Of a stretch of DNA of 64,000 nucleotides, positions 1 to 12,764 are shown one piece after another; the first letter of the stretch is position 1; every line of letters starts with the position of its first letter. This DNA is from Atriophallophorus winterbourni (taxonomy: Eukaryota > Platyhelminthes > Trematoda > Plagiorchiida > Microphallidae), in contig JACCGJ010013208.1 of the NCBI GenBank assembly GCA_013407085.1, positions 1-64,000 of the forward strand, written 5' to 3'. Below the pieces are notes generated by a model, which saw nothing but the letters and a program-made list of their open reading frames with translations, was not told the DNA's origin and did not search any database. A program made the translations under genes and the position numbers.

Positions 1-240
1 CTCGGAGAACAACTATGAACTACAATCCGGCACCTGAGCTACAAGTTTTTAAATCTTCGTCATATTTTCAACCGCTTAGGCGTTCCAGACATTTTGGTGT
101 AAGATAACGGTAGTGCTTTTAACTTCGCAATTTTTGCCGAGTTCTGTCAACTCAACAACATACAACACATCCGTTCACCGACTTATCACCTGCAATCCAA
201 CGGGCATGCAGAACGTTTTGTTGACACATCCAAGCAAGTT
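1..240 (+). pseudogene. Ty3/gypsy integrase core fragment (decayed)
   Basis: Translation in shifting frames gives FNRLGVPDILV, then DNGSAFNF and, after a gap, HIRSPTYHLQSNGHAERFVD. This is the rve integrase core around the second catalytic Asp (DNG) and the third catalytic Glu (SNGxAERFV) of gypsy-type elements. The stretch is cut by the window edge, and a stop after DILV plus frame changes show it is dead. Downstream residues (EETIPEIIETFLINLEGEEE) match the usual continuation of gypsy integrases weakly. Family-level call is secure; the element itself is not named. Confidence 0.75.
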
Positions 241-305
241 AACTCTTAACTCGGGGGAGAGGAGACTATACCAGAAATCATAGAAACATTCTTGATTAAC
301 TTAGA

Positions 306-345
306 AGGAGAAGAAGAATGACTTTATTCGTGTTCACGAATTTTC
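306..345 (-). repeat. Family F LINE 3'-terminal tail
   Basis: Read on the minus strand this is a palindromic AATTCGTGAACACGAAT followed by AAAG and a TTC-rich tail. The same motif ends the better preserved family F LINE at 44240-45215, so this is a strongly 5'-truncated F insertion. It lies at the end of the gypsy integrase remnant. Confidence 0.5.
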
Positions 346-1249
346 AACTATAGAGCCACTCTAGAGTTTTCTTGTGACTGTGAAAACCTAACAAGTACAA
401 TAATCGGAAGACGCACGTTGTTAGTGGTGCAATCTCCGTTGGATCAACCGCTACATTCACGCTGAAACTCGCCTGTTTTACATTTAATTTCAGAGTGTGA
501 GACGCCGGAATATTAGCACGAAAAACTGTGAGCCTTCACATCAATTTGCGTATTTTAAGAACCCGCTCTGCAATGAGCTCGCGTTCGTGGTTGTCGCTGT
601 TGACTATGGCCTTTTTAACGTGAAATACATAAGTCAGCAGTCTCTGCCACCATGTACTATTAAACGACTCGATTGATAACTCTCGGGATATCTGTGCCAA
701 ACACGGATATATTCAGCACTTTAATCAGATGTTTTTACAATGCTGGACAAAAAGCCGTCGTAGTAGGTAACCATGAGAGACTCGCTTCAGAGGTCAATAA
801 CTATTACCCGTTTAGTCTTATTAGCATCGCGTGCGTCGCACCGGATTAGAAGCTCTCTGTCGATATTTCCACTGAACCAAATCAACGATCAGCCTTGGCA
901 ACCAAAACTTTACCTTCAGGGTACGCTTTTAAAGTGGAGTATTCCCGATTTCCGACATAAGGTCGATGGTCTACATCATTATCATAGGAGATCTTCGAAA
1001 TCACATTGATTACATGTTCAAGTTTTTGCTGATCAAACAAAATATATTTGTATGCTGAATAGCGCCGATCTAGCGAATAAAGTTTAAACCCCGTGAATTA
1101 GGTTGGGACTTGGGACCTTATTCTTAGCTTGAAAAAACTGTCACCCTAGATGTAATTGTTAACTAGGGTTTACTCCTACAGACTTCAAAATCTCCTTTTA
1201 ATTATCTAACGATTTTAATGTAGGTGCAACACAAGCACGCTCCTCTGCA
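346..1249. other. No recognisable gene
   Basis: About 900 bp with short open frames only (longest 78 codons at 773-1009). No domain, splice-flanked exon, or copy of the repeat families defined elsewhere in this window was recognised. Confidence 0.5.
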
Positions 1250-1440
1250 AGTCGTGAAAAAGCATGAAAGGCTGCCCTGGTGAACTCCGCCAGTTCGTCG
1301 TTTTACCCGTAAACGGGATCGCTTATGTCGGCAATATAAGCTATCTCTCACTTCTGATTCTTGCGTCTGCTACAAACCCACTTGGAACGCTTGTGTTAAA
1401 ATAGGAAGTTTGCTCAAACAGGAGTTCTAGTTTCCCTTAC
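1250..1440 (+). pseudogene. CR1-like LINE, linker between EN and RT (fragment)
   Basis: The frame gives WWTPPVRRFTRKRDRLCRQY and then SCVCYKPTWNACVK. This is the basic linker that lies between the endonuclease and reverse transcriptase domains in CR1/Jockey LINEs. It is followed by ORF1-like sequence rather than RT, so the order is scrambled and more than one insertion is involved. Confidence 0.5.
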
Positions 1441-1499
1441 CTAGGGATGCTAAATCCAATCCGGAAAGATTTTGTAATGGTAATCCCAAGAGTACACAA

Positions 1500-2510
1500 T
1501 TCTCTGCTAGAAACGAGACTAATACAATAGAGAATAGATTATCGAAAATGGAAGAGGAATTTGCAAATTTAAATACTCCACGACCAATATTCAAGACTAA
1601 AACATTCGAATTGAATAATCGAATACGCTAGACATCACTGCCGCAGAGTGCTCCTGAAAAGGTTAAATTATTACACGACACTAAGGAGATTGTTAAAAAA
1701 GCCCTGAAGCCGAAACCGTCTACCTCAAATGCTCCAAAATTCAAAGCTGCCTCGAAACATAAATAGCCTAGTGTTATCTGCACCGATTCAGCATTAACTA
1801 AAACGGCCTCGTTCGTAGAAAATACTTATGGAGGAAGGCGTTTAAAATCTACCTTCGCTGCTCACTCTAAAGCTTCTTCCCCTGACTCACGAATACTAAA
1901 TCAAAAAGGTTCACATTCTATAAAGAAGGACGCTCGGACACGCAACAAAATACTTTTGTGCACTAAGCGTCATATGTACGATTGTTAGCAAATCCAACGA
2001 AAGACTGTTTGGTAGGAAACACAAACACGATCTCGATAAATGGTCTCAACTTTGTCAACAAATACAAATTGAGCATGTTATTTCTGGCAAATTGATTCGT
2101 CTAACTCGCCACTCCACCTCAGCTTATATTGATCAACCTTGCTTACTAAGGGTTACACTAAAGTGCGTAGCTGATATCAAGAACATACAGCTAAATTTGT
2201 ACCGACTAAAGATGGATCCCAATTCAAAGTGCCGAATATATCCATATGTACTATGGTGGGAAAGAAACGATGCTTTAAACAGTAAGGAGAAAACGGTCTT
2301 ACGAAGTATATTTCTACTTGGGGTACCAGAAAATACCTCCCAAGCATCGGTTTAGAAAGCCGCAGAGCACGACTTCGAACAGTGGCGTTACATTGCGTGT
2401 TCGCTTGATGTTTCTAATGTTGTGGTCACGGACATTTTTCGGGTGCCTCTTTTGCCAAAATATAAAGGAGATAGTCCGAAACACCTGAGGAATACGTCTT
2501 TAACTAACGA
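1500..2510 (+). pseudogene. LINE ORF1-like remnant
   Basis: An interrupted frame starts with an acidic, coiled-coil-like stretch (NTIENRLSKMEEEFANL) and continues at 2092-2355 with an 87-codon open segment containing VLRSIFLLGVPEN. Beyond a stop it runs on as FEQWRYIACSLDVSNVVVTD. The pattern 'hydrophobic-GVPE...W...DV' resembles ORF1 proteins of trematode CR1-type LINEs; I infer this rather than see a diagnostic motif. Several stops make it non-functional. It lies just upstream of a matching RT fragment. Confidence 0.4.
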
Positions 2511-2516
2511 CTCATT

Positions 2517-3760
2517 GTTGACGATTTAATAAAACATTTCGAGAATAATCAGTTGCTTTCGAGGAATAAGCATGGATTCAGACGACATTATTCCTGTTTG
2601 TCTAATTTACTGGTAACGCTAGATGATTGGACAAAATCGGTAGATAAAGGACGAGCAATATACGCGTGCTACTTAGATATATCAAAAGCATTCGATCGTG
2701 TTGACCATTCCCTACTACTGCAGAAACTTAAAAGGCTTGGTCTCACTGGAAAGTCGTTGAATTGGCTAAATGACTACCTAACAAATCGCAATTATCAGGT
2801 ACGTGTTAATGGTGCATTATTCAAACCAATCGCAGCAACTCGCGGAGTTCCCAAAGGTTCAGTCCTTGGCCCGATCCTCTTTCTGGTTTATGTCAATGAA
2901 GTAGCGGAAATTGTTCGATGTAACATATCGTTATTTGCGGACGACATAAAGATTTGGCCCAGCATTCGTGGTTCAGAAGACTGTCTGCTATTACAAAAGG
3001 ATCTTGATGCGCTTCACAGCTGGTCGTGAAAGAACAAACTGCAGTTTAACTTCAACGAATGCAGGATCGTGAATGTGGGGAATCGAGTAAAGTTCACATA
3101 TCACATAGGTTTGCATGTCCTTGAAAATTGCAGTGAAGAAAATGATTTGGGTGTCTGGATATGCTCCAGCTTAAAACCATTACTTTAAACTAATATTGTC
3201 TTTAAAAAGCAACACGTGTTCTAAATCTACTCAAACGGGTATTTGGGAAATTTTCGCCTAAGATATTCCCAAGGATCATAAATACATACTTGAGACCAGT
3301 CATGGAATACGGTGTGCAGTCATGGTCTCCGTGGCTCAAGAGGGATGTGAAACTTATGTAGCGAATCTATCACCGCTCAACAAAACTAGTTCTCAGCATC
3401 CGAAACAAACCATATAAAGAAAGGATAGCTCAACTGAATCTATTCGATTTTCCTTATCGACGAATCAGAGGAGACGTTATCTTACTTTACAAAACATTCC
3501 ATACCCCGAACCACCCCTTACAGGATTTATTCGCGCGAAGGTATACGAGAAATTATCGGACCCAAGAATATGCGCTTTTCGTACCCCGTTCCCGCCTAAA
3601 ATGTAGACGGTATTTTTATTCTGCCCGTGTCTGTTTTACTTGGAACAGTTTACATTCAACCGTTGCTCACTCCACTAGCTTGCATAAATTAAAAACGGAA
3701 TTATGTGACGTTTTATTGCATTATTCGTTTCCAGAACACTTATATACTGTTTAATCTATT
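2517..3760 (+). pseudogene. CR1-like LINE reverse transcriptase, 5'-truncated
   Basis: The open segment 2553-3029 carries RT blocks in order: HGFRRHYSCLSNLL, CYLDISKAFDRVDHS, GVPKGSVLGPILFLVYVNE and LFADDIKIW (catalytic FADD). After a stop the thumb and C-terminal region continues in broken frames and ends in FPEHLYTV then a stop near 3753, the terminal motif shared with the LINE copies ending near 12410 and 14064. The first palm block is missing. Frame breaks and missing 5' half show a dead copy. It is the same subfamily as the 7840-10640 copy. Confidence 0.8.
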
Positions 3761-4440
3761 TTCTTATGTTGTTTATACACTCAAATTTTATTTTTTACCA
3801 TCCTATGGTTGTCGTTAACCCATTACCTCTCATAACAGTTCTCATGAGTACAATTTCGGGGTATTCAACCTTGTATATCAATTAATTTTAAGCGAATTTT
3901 TTACAATCTCATGTGCATATCATAGAAATAAACCTACTAGATATAGCATGAAGGTTTTATATGCGTATATACAGACAGATAATTAAGAAATCTGTTATTT
4001 TTAAGTGATTTCATATGAGATCGCCGAGAGGTTGCTTTGCAGACCATTAAAAACCTTGAATTACCTTGAATTACCTGGACATGGCTGAGATTATAAAGTC
4101 CGAATGTGAAAAAACGAAAAGAGCTTTACCGAAGTGTAAATGTAATATTCACATGTAAGTTTCGTAATTATTTGGCCTGTCTGGAGTCCCAATTTTGTGC
4201 TCCCAACAAATTGTACATATTCATTTTTTGATGTTTTTAAATATCTTACCAAAAATTGTCTTCATCGTTTTTACACACTTTTTATTTTTGTTTTAATCTT
4301 TTCCGCCTTTCGATCGATCGCATTTTACTCGATTGCAACTGCGCCTTATTTTCTGTTTATGGACGCTCGTAATTGTTATTGAAACTAATCCCGGATTTTC
4401 AGTGTTGAGGTAATTTTTTGCATTTGTGTATACTTGTCTA
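3761..4440. other. No recognisable gene; AT-rich spacer
   Basis: AT-rich sequence between the LINE 3' end and the left LTR-like repeat. No coding or repeat feature was recognised. Confidence 0.4.
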
Positions 4441-4443
4441 GTA

Positions 4444-4955
4444 CCGCTATTTATAGAAAATTGTTCATTACGAATAAATTCGTTTCGCAACGTTTGGACA
4501 ATTCTATAATTAAGCGGGGCATTCAAAGGTCCGCGCATAAAATTAATTTCTCCGCAGGTTTTTTCAACATTTTTCGTTAAATGGCAACGCTAGCTGTTGG
4601 TAAAATTCATCGGTTAACGTATCAATTAAGGTTAATTTTCGCCGCGCAATTTTGAAAGAATTACGAGATACCGGGAATTGTTGTGACACTTTTGTCTCAA
4701 AAGTTTGGTTACACCATTTGGTAATAAACTGGATCATATTTGGTAATTATCAATCAAGACGGAAAAGAAACATCGTTCAGTCGACAAATTGATATTGGAC
4801 CTGTCGGTCAATTTGTTTTGAATTATTTGGTGAGATTTTTGTAACTGCTGAAAATTCGTTTATATGAATAAAGCCAATTTCTTTTTCTTCTGCTAACCGG
4901 GTTGGAAACGATTATAGATAGCGATTCGAGCAATTTGGGTATCGTCATTTACAGT
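4444..4955 (+). repeat. Left LTR-like repeat of a BEL/Pao relic
   Basis: Starts CCGCTATTTATAGAAAATTG, which recurs at 7419. Its last part (4895-4955, AACCGGGTTGGAAACGATTA...) recurs at 7495-7553. The two copies bracket BEL/Pao gag/pol remnants, as expected of LTRs. About 385 bp in the middle (4503-4890) are absent from the right copy; that block ends with an AATAAAG signal and a TTC-rich tail resembling the family F LINE terminus. Confidence 0.6.
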
Positions 4956-4993
4956 ACTTAACAATTTTTGTGTAATCGTTGGACGATAAAAAT

Positions 4994-6375
4994 ATGGCAA
5001 CAACGAGACGTATGTCAAAGAATTAGAACGAAGCGGAAAACTTCAAAAAAATTCATCCGCAGCCAACTTTGAAGAAAACATTTCCTTGACTTTTCCGATC
5101 CCACCCGCATCCCCTACTCACGTGAGTCAACCTGACGGACTTTCTAGTAATTTTAATCCTCATGTTCCCTCTTTTCGTTATCCTACTATACATTCCCCAC
5201 GTTCATCAACTCAGGTTTCCATGCAGGCCCAGGGAATTAGAGAGGATGCTCTGAAGGACCATAATGACCTATGGTAAGAAGAGTTGTGCATAGCAGAAGA
5301 AAGTTGAGACTTGGAAAAGAACGACTAGCTTGGAAGAAAGCGAAGAGTAGGTACGAACAGGATCACTATGTTGATCAAGGTGCGATGAATTCCATGAAAC
5401 GTTCAGACGACGATAATCAACCACGGCTGACTTTCGCCGAATCTCTATTTGTAAATTTGGCCGTGGGAATTCGTTTGCCAAAAATTGAAATCGAGCCCTT
5501 AATGGTTCACCAGCGGACTTTGTCACCTTCATCAGGTCATTCTCCAGTAATATAGAGTCTCAGGTAACGATCCTATCATAGGCTCTGTTACCTCATCTAT
5601 TATTTTCGGGGCGCTCCTAAGGAGGCAATCCGACACTGTGTCTTGATGTTTCTCCACCAATGTAGGAATTCTTCGTTCACAATATGGCAAGCCACACCAG
5701 ATAATTAATGGCGTCACAAAGGATTTATATTCAGGACCGGGAATACAGTCGAGCGATCTAATCGCATTAGAAATATTGCTGCAGCAGATGCGAAGTTGCA
5801 GCATCAGTCTTTCACAGCCTAACCATGCCGCGGACTTGAATTGCTTAACTAATCTGCTAAAAATTGTTAAGCGATTACCCAAGCCACTAAATATAAAATG
5901 CGCTGAAGTGGCGGAGTCTCTCATGACCATGAACAAAGAGCCACCCTTGGAATACTTGATGGCTCTGATAGAGAAAGGAGTTGATATAACTAGTACATCA
6001 TATGGCACCCTGGCATTTGAAACCATTAAATCTTTAGATCCTCCACATTCCGTCCGTAGAATTGCTGCTGTCCACCAGGCTCCACTAACAAATAGCTGTA
6101 TTCTTTGTGAGCTAAACCACCTTCTGCAGCAATGTTCAGTTTTCCGGAGTTATGACGTCGGTAGAAGGTGGCAAGCACTTAAGCCTCAAAGGCAATCATA
6201 GAATTGCAGACTGCCGATCTCAGCAAGTGTGCCGCCTTGACGGTTGTGGTAATACTCATCACTATTCGCTACAACGTTGTTACAGAAAACTTTCGGGCTG
6301 GAAGGATCTGATGTGTGATGATCTTCAGCTGGTGTGCGATAAGTGGATCAACAACATGCGTGCGATCAAAGAGTT
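4994..6375 (+). pseudogene. BEL/Pao retrotransposon gag (decayed)
   Basis: Starts with an ATG (MATTRRMSKN then a stop) just after the LTR-like repeat. Recognisable pieces follow: LPKIEIEPL at about 5480; KRLPKPLNIKCAEVAESL with the TSYGTLAFE motif at 5776-6050, typical of Pao gag; and two zinc-knuckle regions, SCILCELNHLLQQC and DCRSQQVC...GCGNTHHYSL. The pieces lie in different frames with many stops, so the copy is dead. Pao gag proteins package element RNA, and the knuckles bind nucleic acid. The BEL/Pao assignment rests on the gag and RNase H motifs together. Confidence 0.7.
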
Positions 6376-6433
6376 ATGTGTTTCACGACGCGTTAGCGAA
6401 GTAAATTAAAATATAACATCCTTAAATCTACAC

Positions 6434-7000
6434 GCGTTCAGTCATGCCTCGGAATCTGGCAATGGCGCTGTTGCATATGGACATTCATGTAGTGATTCAG
6501 TCATGCCGCCGGTTCGTCTCCTGTTTTCGGAATCTCTAGTGAATCCTTGGAAGACAGTATCGATTCCTAGGTTGGAATTGTCGGCAGCGGGTCTTGCGGT
6601 ACGTAAATATCTAATACTAAAATCCCCTTTTGGTGAACTTGTTAAAAACATCAACTTTGGGACTGATTCGATTTTTATTATATTACCAATCGAACTAGTC
6701 GTTTCTCAACGTTAATAGCGAATCGCTTGACGTTCGTACACGAATACACGATACCATGCCAGTGGAGGCATGTTGGTACCCGATCTAATCCAGTTGCTGC
6801 TATGGAATTTCATCGATTAGAATTTCGGGTGAATGACCCAGACTTTCTAATACAAGGCATCGATGTGTGGCCTGAAGTTGCTAATCAACAACGCACCGAG
6901 TAGGCTGAATTTAAGCGTGCCCGTTGTAAAATAACGTCAATGGATTCGAAACGAGGAATAGACAACATTCGTCGTCAGTTTTCTATTTGGAAAAGGCTTT
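6434..7000 (+). pseudogene. BEL/Pao pol remnant (RNase H region onward)
   Basis: The 6503-6715 segment reads LLFSESLVNPWKTVSIPRLE then LSAAGLAVR. This is the hallmark of BEL/Pao RNase H ('KTVSIPRLELxAAxLAVR'). It continues with NINFGTDSIFI (the tether Asp region). Past a stop it runs on with QWRHVGTRSNPVAA, matching the conserved 'W.hv.t..NPAD' segment. Protease, RT and integrase are absent between gag and this point, so internal deletions are large. Confidence 0.7.
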
Positions 7001-7418
7001 TACGCTCATTTTCGTGTCTGGATGGACCGGAAATATAAGTCTAGCACTACACACAAAATGGCAAAAATAGAAAAATCTCACTAAAAGACCAAAGGAGCAA
7101 ATGTCCAATGAAAGATCCGTAACGTCCAACGATAGCGAAGTAATCCACATAGGAAAATTCCAAGAAAAGGAATCCAAGGTGCAGGAAGCGCTAAAATGTT
7201 GGAGAATCGGTTAATCACAATTCCGGCACGGAGTAACGCACACAGACTTCACAACCACGGAAGAAGTCAGAGTCCGAGTTCGAAATTGTATTGACCGCCA
7301 AAAAGTATAATGTACAAGCATTGATACAGATGAAGTGTACAAGGCCAAAAATTGTATGTACAAAATACGAAGTAGTTCACTACAGTCTACGCGTTAACAA
7401 ACGACTTTAGTCGATACA

Positions 7419-7553
7419 CCGCTATTTATAGAAAATTGTTCATTACGAATAAATTGGTTTTGCAACGTTTTTTACAATTCTTGCGCGTAACTCTAACCGG
7501 TTTGGAAACGATTACAGATTGCAATTCGATCTATTTGGACATCATCATATACA
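7419..7553 (+). repeat. Right LTR-like repeat of the BEL/Pao relic
   Basis: Direct repeat of the two ends of the left copy at 4444-4955, with the ends joined directly (135 bp instead of 512 bp). Either this copy lost its centre or the left copy carries an insertion. Confidence 0.55.
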
Positions 7554-7839
7554 CGAAAGACGTTAGACATAGTCCACCCAAACCAAGTACTATGATCGAA
7601 ACACATCCTCGTCTGAGGACAGCAGATGGTAGTGTTCCCACCAAAATAGAAGAAATCGATGCATCAAAAACGTTGTAGGTCCGGCTCAAATCGAGTCCGG
7701 CCGAATACGCCATACAGGGATACAAAAGTTGATTCAAACTCTCAACGTGAAACAAGTAGCTCATAAGTTTCAACCTCCCGATCACTTACTGTTAAGCTAT
7801 CACACTGCCTGACGCCTTATCATATACCACACTATTTAT

Positions 7840-10640
7840 CGCTACATGAAGCAGTATCGATAAAATGTTTATATACAAATGCCCATTGTTTAGTCAACAA
7901 GCTGGCGAAACTCATTGATATCAGTGTAGAAAAGTCCCCTGATCTTATTGCTGTGACAGAAACCTGGCATGCGTCGAGTATGAAGGACAGTGAACTTTCT
8001 ATCCCTAATATATGACACTTATTCTTCGAGACCGTGATGGTCCTGGAGGTGGCGATGCATTGTATTATCATAAGTGACTCAAGGTTAATATCATTGCAGA
8101 TAATAAACTTTTACTCACCGACAAACTTGGGTGCTCTTTCGACCTGGAATCTGGTGGCAGCTGTAAAATTGTGGTTATATATCGCTCGCCAACTTCGACC
8201 GCAGAACATAACGATGTGTTAGTTGAAAGACTTCATCGCTCGACTGCACGATCAACTTCTGAACCTTCCGCAGCTAAACTCGAGATATACGCACTCAACG
8301 AACTCACTGAAACACAAATTTCGCGAAACATTCGATCTGGTACTCATGTACAACCATGTCTCCAACCACACACGAATGAGAGGAACAGACCATACCTCTG
8401 TTCTAGACCTTGTTTTGACTTCCAACGAATCGGCCATTAAATCAATACTCTACGAAGCTCCATTAGGGCTGATTGACCGTGTTCGATTATGTCTGCAGTG
8501 CAACGAGAGTCAGTGACGAATCGAAAGTCAACCGTAGAGTCGACTTTTGGAGACTCAAGAAAGCACTCTTCGAGCTAAACGATGTTCAACTTGATTCTTG
8601 TGACTCAAATACACATTACAATACTTTGATAATCTACCTTCAGATGCAAATCTAGTCTAACTCTCGATTTATTCATAGGAAAGATTCCACACCTTCCGTT
8701 TCTCTGTTCGCAGCAGAACCATAAAATGGATTTTACTAAGACGGCGAGCCTGGGTCACTCATTGCGAAGATGCGACCGCTACATCCTGGTTAGAAGTTTG
8801 CAGAATACGTAACAGAGTTACCACCCTCATTCTGTAGGACAAACAACAGTACCAACAATGTATGTTGGAACGAATGGAAGAAAATCCGAAATTATTGTAC
8901 AAAATTGTGGATGAAAGTACCAAAGTTAAACCAAGGCTTTTCCCCATCATGACAAAAGAAGGATTGACCGTCACAGTCCAAGAGACGACAGATACACTTG
9001 CGTGCTTTTACTCTCAAGTCTTTCGCCCAAAACAGCAATTACTGCATCAATAATTATCGAACACAGTGACATCACTAAGTGAACCGGTAATAGATCAATT
9101 CGTAGTGGAGTGATACCTACGACGAATAAACACGAAAAATCCCCCAGGGAGGACAACATTATCTTAGCAATTCTTCATGTGTGTTATAGAACTCTTTCAC
9201 ATAGCTTAGCTGCGGTTATCATCCAGAGTCTTCGCGAAGGTTGCGTACCTTTAGTATGGAAAACGGGTGTGATGACACCCATTTACAAGGGTGGCTGTCG
9301 TTCTGACGCAGCAAATTACAGACCTTTAACGCTGCTACACTGTATTTTAAAGATCATTGAGTGCATCATTAGTGAATGTATTGTAGGTCACTCTGAAGCA
9401 AGAGGTCTTTTTTCAGCAGCACAAAACGGGCTTCGCCGGACCACATCTTGTCTGTCGAATATACTGATAACACGAAACGACTGGATTATGTCGCTTGACC
9501 AAGGCTAAACGGTTCACGCTTGTTATATTGATATATCAAAGGCTTTTTTGACAAGGTCAATCACAGCCTGCTTCTGCAAAACCTAGCGCATTATGGAATA
9601 AGGGGTAACCCACTATCGTGGTTACCAGATTATCTGACCGATCGGCATGTGCGAGTTCGTATTGGCGGTGTGCTATCGAAAAGTATCGATGCCACGAGCG
9701 CGATAACTCAAGGTTCAGTACTCCAGCCTATCCTTTTCCTGTTATACATCAATGATATTACTGAAATAGTGCGGTGTAAGCTATTTCTTTTCTGATGACA
9801 TTAAAATCTTAAGCAAATCCGATATACTGGAGATTGTTTGATGCTACAACAGGACTTGGATGCTCTGTATCACTGGTCCTTAATAAATCAAATGCCGTTC
9901 AACTTACATAAATGTAATATGCTATAGCTTGGCCGTAATTACGACCACACATATCATCTAGGCCACGAAAACCTAACTTAGACCACCGCTGAAAAGGATC
10001 TCGGGATTTGGATCACTAATAACCTGAAGCCGAATATGCATTTTCGAAAAGTGCCTAATCGGGTATGTGGTATATTAGGTATCCTGAGGAGAGTTTTCGG
10101 GCGGTTCACTCCCGAAACACTTCCCCATATTATAAATACTTACATTCATCCAACAATGGAGTATTTTATCCAAGCCTGGACACCGTGGCTGCACAAAGAC
10201 ATCGACCTCTTGGATAGAATTTACCACGGAGCTACAAAGCTAGTTGATGGGATGCGGCACGTCCCATATCAAGAACAAATGGCTATACTAGGTTTGCTTG
10301 ATTTTTCACAGAGGCGAATGAGGAGCAACGTTATTCTAGCTTACAAAATACTGCGAATCTAAAACCACCCGCTTAGAGATCTAATAAATATAATTTCCCC
10401 TCGGAATACACGTATTCACTGAAGTTGTCTCGCAATAACGCACTCAAGACTTGACTTTCGGCGCCATTTCTTCTCTGTGCGTATCTGCTTTCTATGGAAT
10501 CCACTACCACAAAACGTTGTGAATGCAACAACATTTGATGTTTTTGAAGCAAAACTAGATGCATATATCAAACAACACCCCATAATCGGCCCTGTGTATT
10601 GAATCAACATGAACTTAGACAAACATGCAACAATGTGTTT
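7840..10640 (+). pseudogene. CR1-like LINE, EN and RT, heavily decayed
   Basis: Endonuclease pieces come first: NKLAKLIDISVEKSPDLIAV plus TETW near 7900-7970, IYRSPTST near 8180, then RMRGTDHTSVLDLVLTSNES near 8400 (the RGxxxSxLDLVLT motif of CR1/Jockey EN). RT follows at 9110-9800: VWKTGVMTPIYKGGC, NYRPLTLLHCILKIIE, NGLRRTTSCLSNIL, a broken DISKAF block, and a mutated Y/LFxDDIKI block at about 9785. The thumb and C-terminus (10036-10362) remain open for 108 codons. Many stops and frameshifts. The subfamily is that of the 2517-3760 copy. Confidence 0.75.
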
Positions 10641-10739
10641 TTGATTACATTTTCTTTTTTGTAATAGTTGCCATTCAATGGTGCATGTGAAGCCATTGCT
10701 TTTTTCACCATAATATCTTGATTCTTGATTCTTGTAGCT

Positions 10740-12420
10740 ACGCTCAATCAAAAGGCAAAACCAGGGAACACATTAGAGATTTGAAGAATAGCTGATACCG
10801 ACCTGTCCAATGCGATTACCTTCTGAAGGTTCTTCATTGGCGTTCAGAGACGTGATAGTTCTTTAAATGCTTCGCGTCCAGGTCGATAAATCTACTACCT
10901 AATGACTTTGAACTAGATTAGGTGTTCTTTAATGAAGCCAAGATGTATGACGCATTTGTCCTTGTTCACATCAAAAAAGCATGGAGACCAGATGGTATCC
11001 ACTCAATTATGCTAAAGAATCTCGCACTTGTGCTTGCAAGCTCTTTATTTCATGCTTGAACCTGGGAGTAGTTCCCAGTGAGTGGAAAGTAGCCATAATA
11101 GTACCAATACACAATGGTTGCTGCTGGTCAACTCTTGGAAATAATAGACCTGTCAGCCTGACTAGCATCGTCTCAAAAGTATTGGAAAAACTACTGCCTG
11201 ACAAAATCTGTCAACTTCTTTGTCAGCATTCTCTACTATGTGTAACTCAACATGGGTTTCTTAGGGGTAGATCCTGTCTGGCTAACCTTCTTAGTTTTCA
11301 CATGACTGCCACTAAAATGATGGGTGAAGGGAAGCTTCTCGAAGCTCACTACCTAGCTTTCAGTAAGGCTTCCGATTCCGTAATTCGCCACATTCTAAAT
11401 ATTAAGCGAGCATCAAAATTCATACAAGGTATTCTACTTGCTCGCGTAAAGGCATTCATTCATTACAGGCGGGGCATTCAGATTTCGGGTAGGATCTACA
11501 CCGGCGAACCAAACCGACGTGATCAGTGGGGTGTTCTAATGGTCGGTAATCAGTCCTCATCCATTCTTGATTTTCATTGATGACTTGTCATCTGCATTGA
11601 AGTGCCCATGCTTCGTTTTCGCGGATGATTCGGATCATATCAACGGATGAAGATATCCTGATGCACGAAATTGGACGGGTCATAAACTTGTCATACTAGT
11701 GAGACCTCTTACTGAACCTTAATAAAAGCCAACTCTTGTCAGCACTGGTTGATAAGATTTCAGTCCATTTGTCGGGAAATTTTCTCGTTGTTAACGCCAC
11801 AGCTTGTTAAGAATTTGGAAGTACTTGTTAGGACTGACTTGGAATGGGTGGACCGATGCGCCGCTGCAGCTCAACTTACTCGCAAAGTGCTACTTCGGCT
11901 GAAATCTGTGTTATCCGGCAGAAAACTCAATATATTCCTGTCCCTTTACAAGGCATTAGTTCGGCCGCATTTAGAATAGGTCGTGGTGCCCTTACTACAA
12001 GAAGGACATCGTTAGACTCGAAGGCGTACAGCGTCTCGCAACTCGCATGACTGAGGGTCAGCGAGGGGAAAATTACGCTGCATGCCTGAAGTCCCTAGAT
12101 ATTTTTTTTACCTACGCACGGTCGTTTAACAGACGACTTAATTGAAACCCTGGGATCTTGAAGGGGCTAAGCGGCGTTATCCTAAACGACGACTTTGTCT
12201 TGTGCCCTAGCTGGACACCCACCGTCATTCACTCAAACTTGCTAAGGTGCGATGTAGACTAGAGTCCCGGAAAACATTTTCAGCCTAAGGGTAATAAATT
12301 TCTGGAACAGGCTTCCTGATGAACTTATATCCTACAGTTCTGTCGCAAGTTTTATGAATGGCTTGGACCGCATCTGGGGTAAACTTTTTCCTGAACACTC
12401 CCCTTAATTGCTATGCAATG
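10740..12420 (+). pseudogene. CR1-like LINE, RT to 3' end, decayed
   Basis: Open segment 10981-11580 contains KEWxP-type palm sequence: VVPSEWKVAIIVPIHNGCC, NNRPVSLTSIVSKVLEKLL, HGFLRGRSCLANLLS and AFSKASDSV. The FADD block (VFADDSD) follows in another frame at about 11615, then the thumb (ADQ/DRCAAAAQ at 11844 onward). It ends FPEHSP-stop near 12410. Sequence blocks match the intact - strand element at 14061-15716 closely, so this is an older member of that subfamily. No endonuclease is present, so it is 5'-truncated. Confidence 0.7.
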
Positions 12421-12499
12421 ATAGGTAAGGCAGCATTTTTGGCGTTATCTGGTAAATAAAGTAAGTTCTAGAGTTCTGCTTTTAATAAACAACGCTTCT

Positions 12500-12760
12500 T
12501 TAGCTGACCTCTCGCCGTAATGGTGAAGAGAAATTCCATTTTATTTTTCCAGCATTATTCATAAGGAGGTGCTTCCTAAATACAATCCGGATAATCTTGT
12601 AGTGGATAATGAAGAATAGATCCTGAGACTGTGTGGGTTCTAGTTATATCCACGTGCTATACTGACTCCTAGACAAACACTGAAAAACCAAAACCGCGCG
12701 TGTACAAAGAGTATGTTGTAATTAATGACTGCGTTGATTGTTTACAAATGGTATTTAGCA
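12500..12760 (+). repeat. Diverged duplicated block, copy 1
   Basis: Contains GACCTCTCGCC...TGGTGAAGAGAAA (12507-12535), then ATAGATCCTGAGACTG...GGTTC (12617-12645). Both blocks recur at 13573-13600 and 13284-13310 in swapped order. Nature unknown; possibly two ends of an unclassified element. Confidence 0.4.
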
Positions 12761-12764
12761 GATG

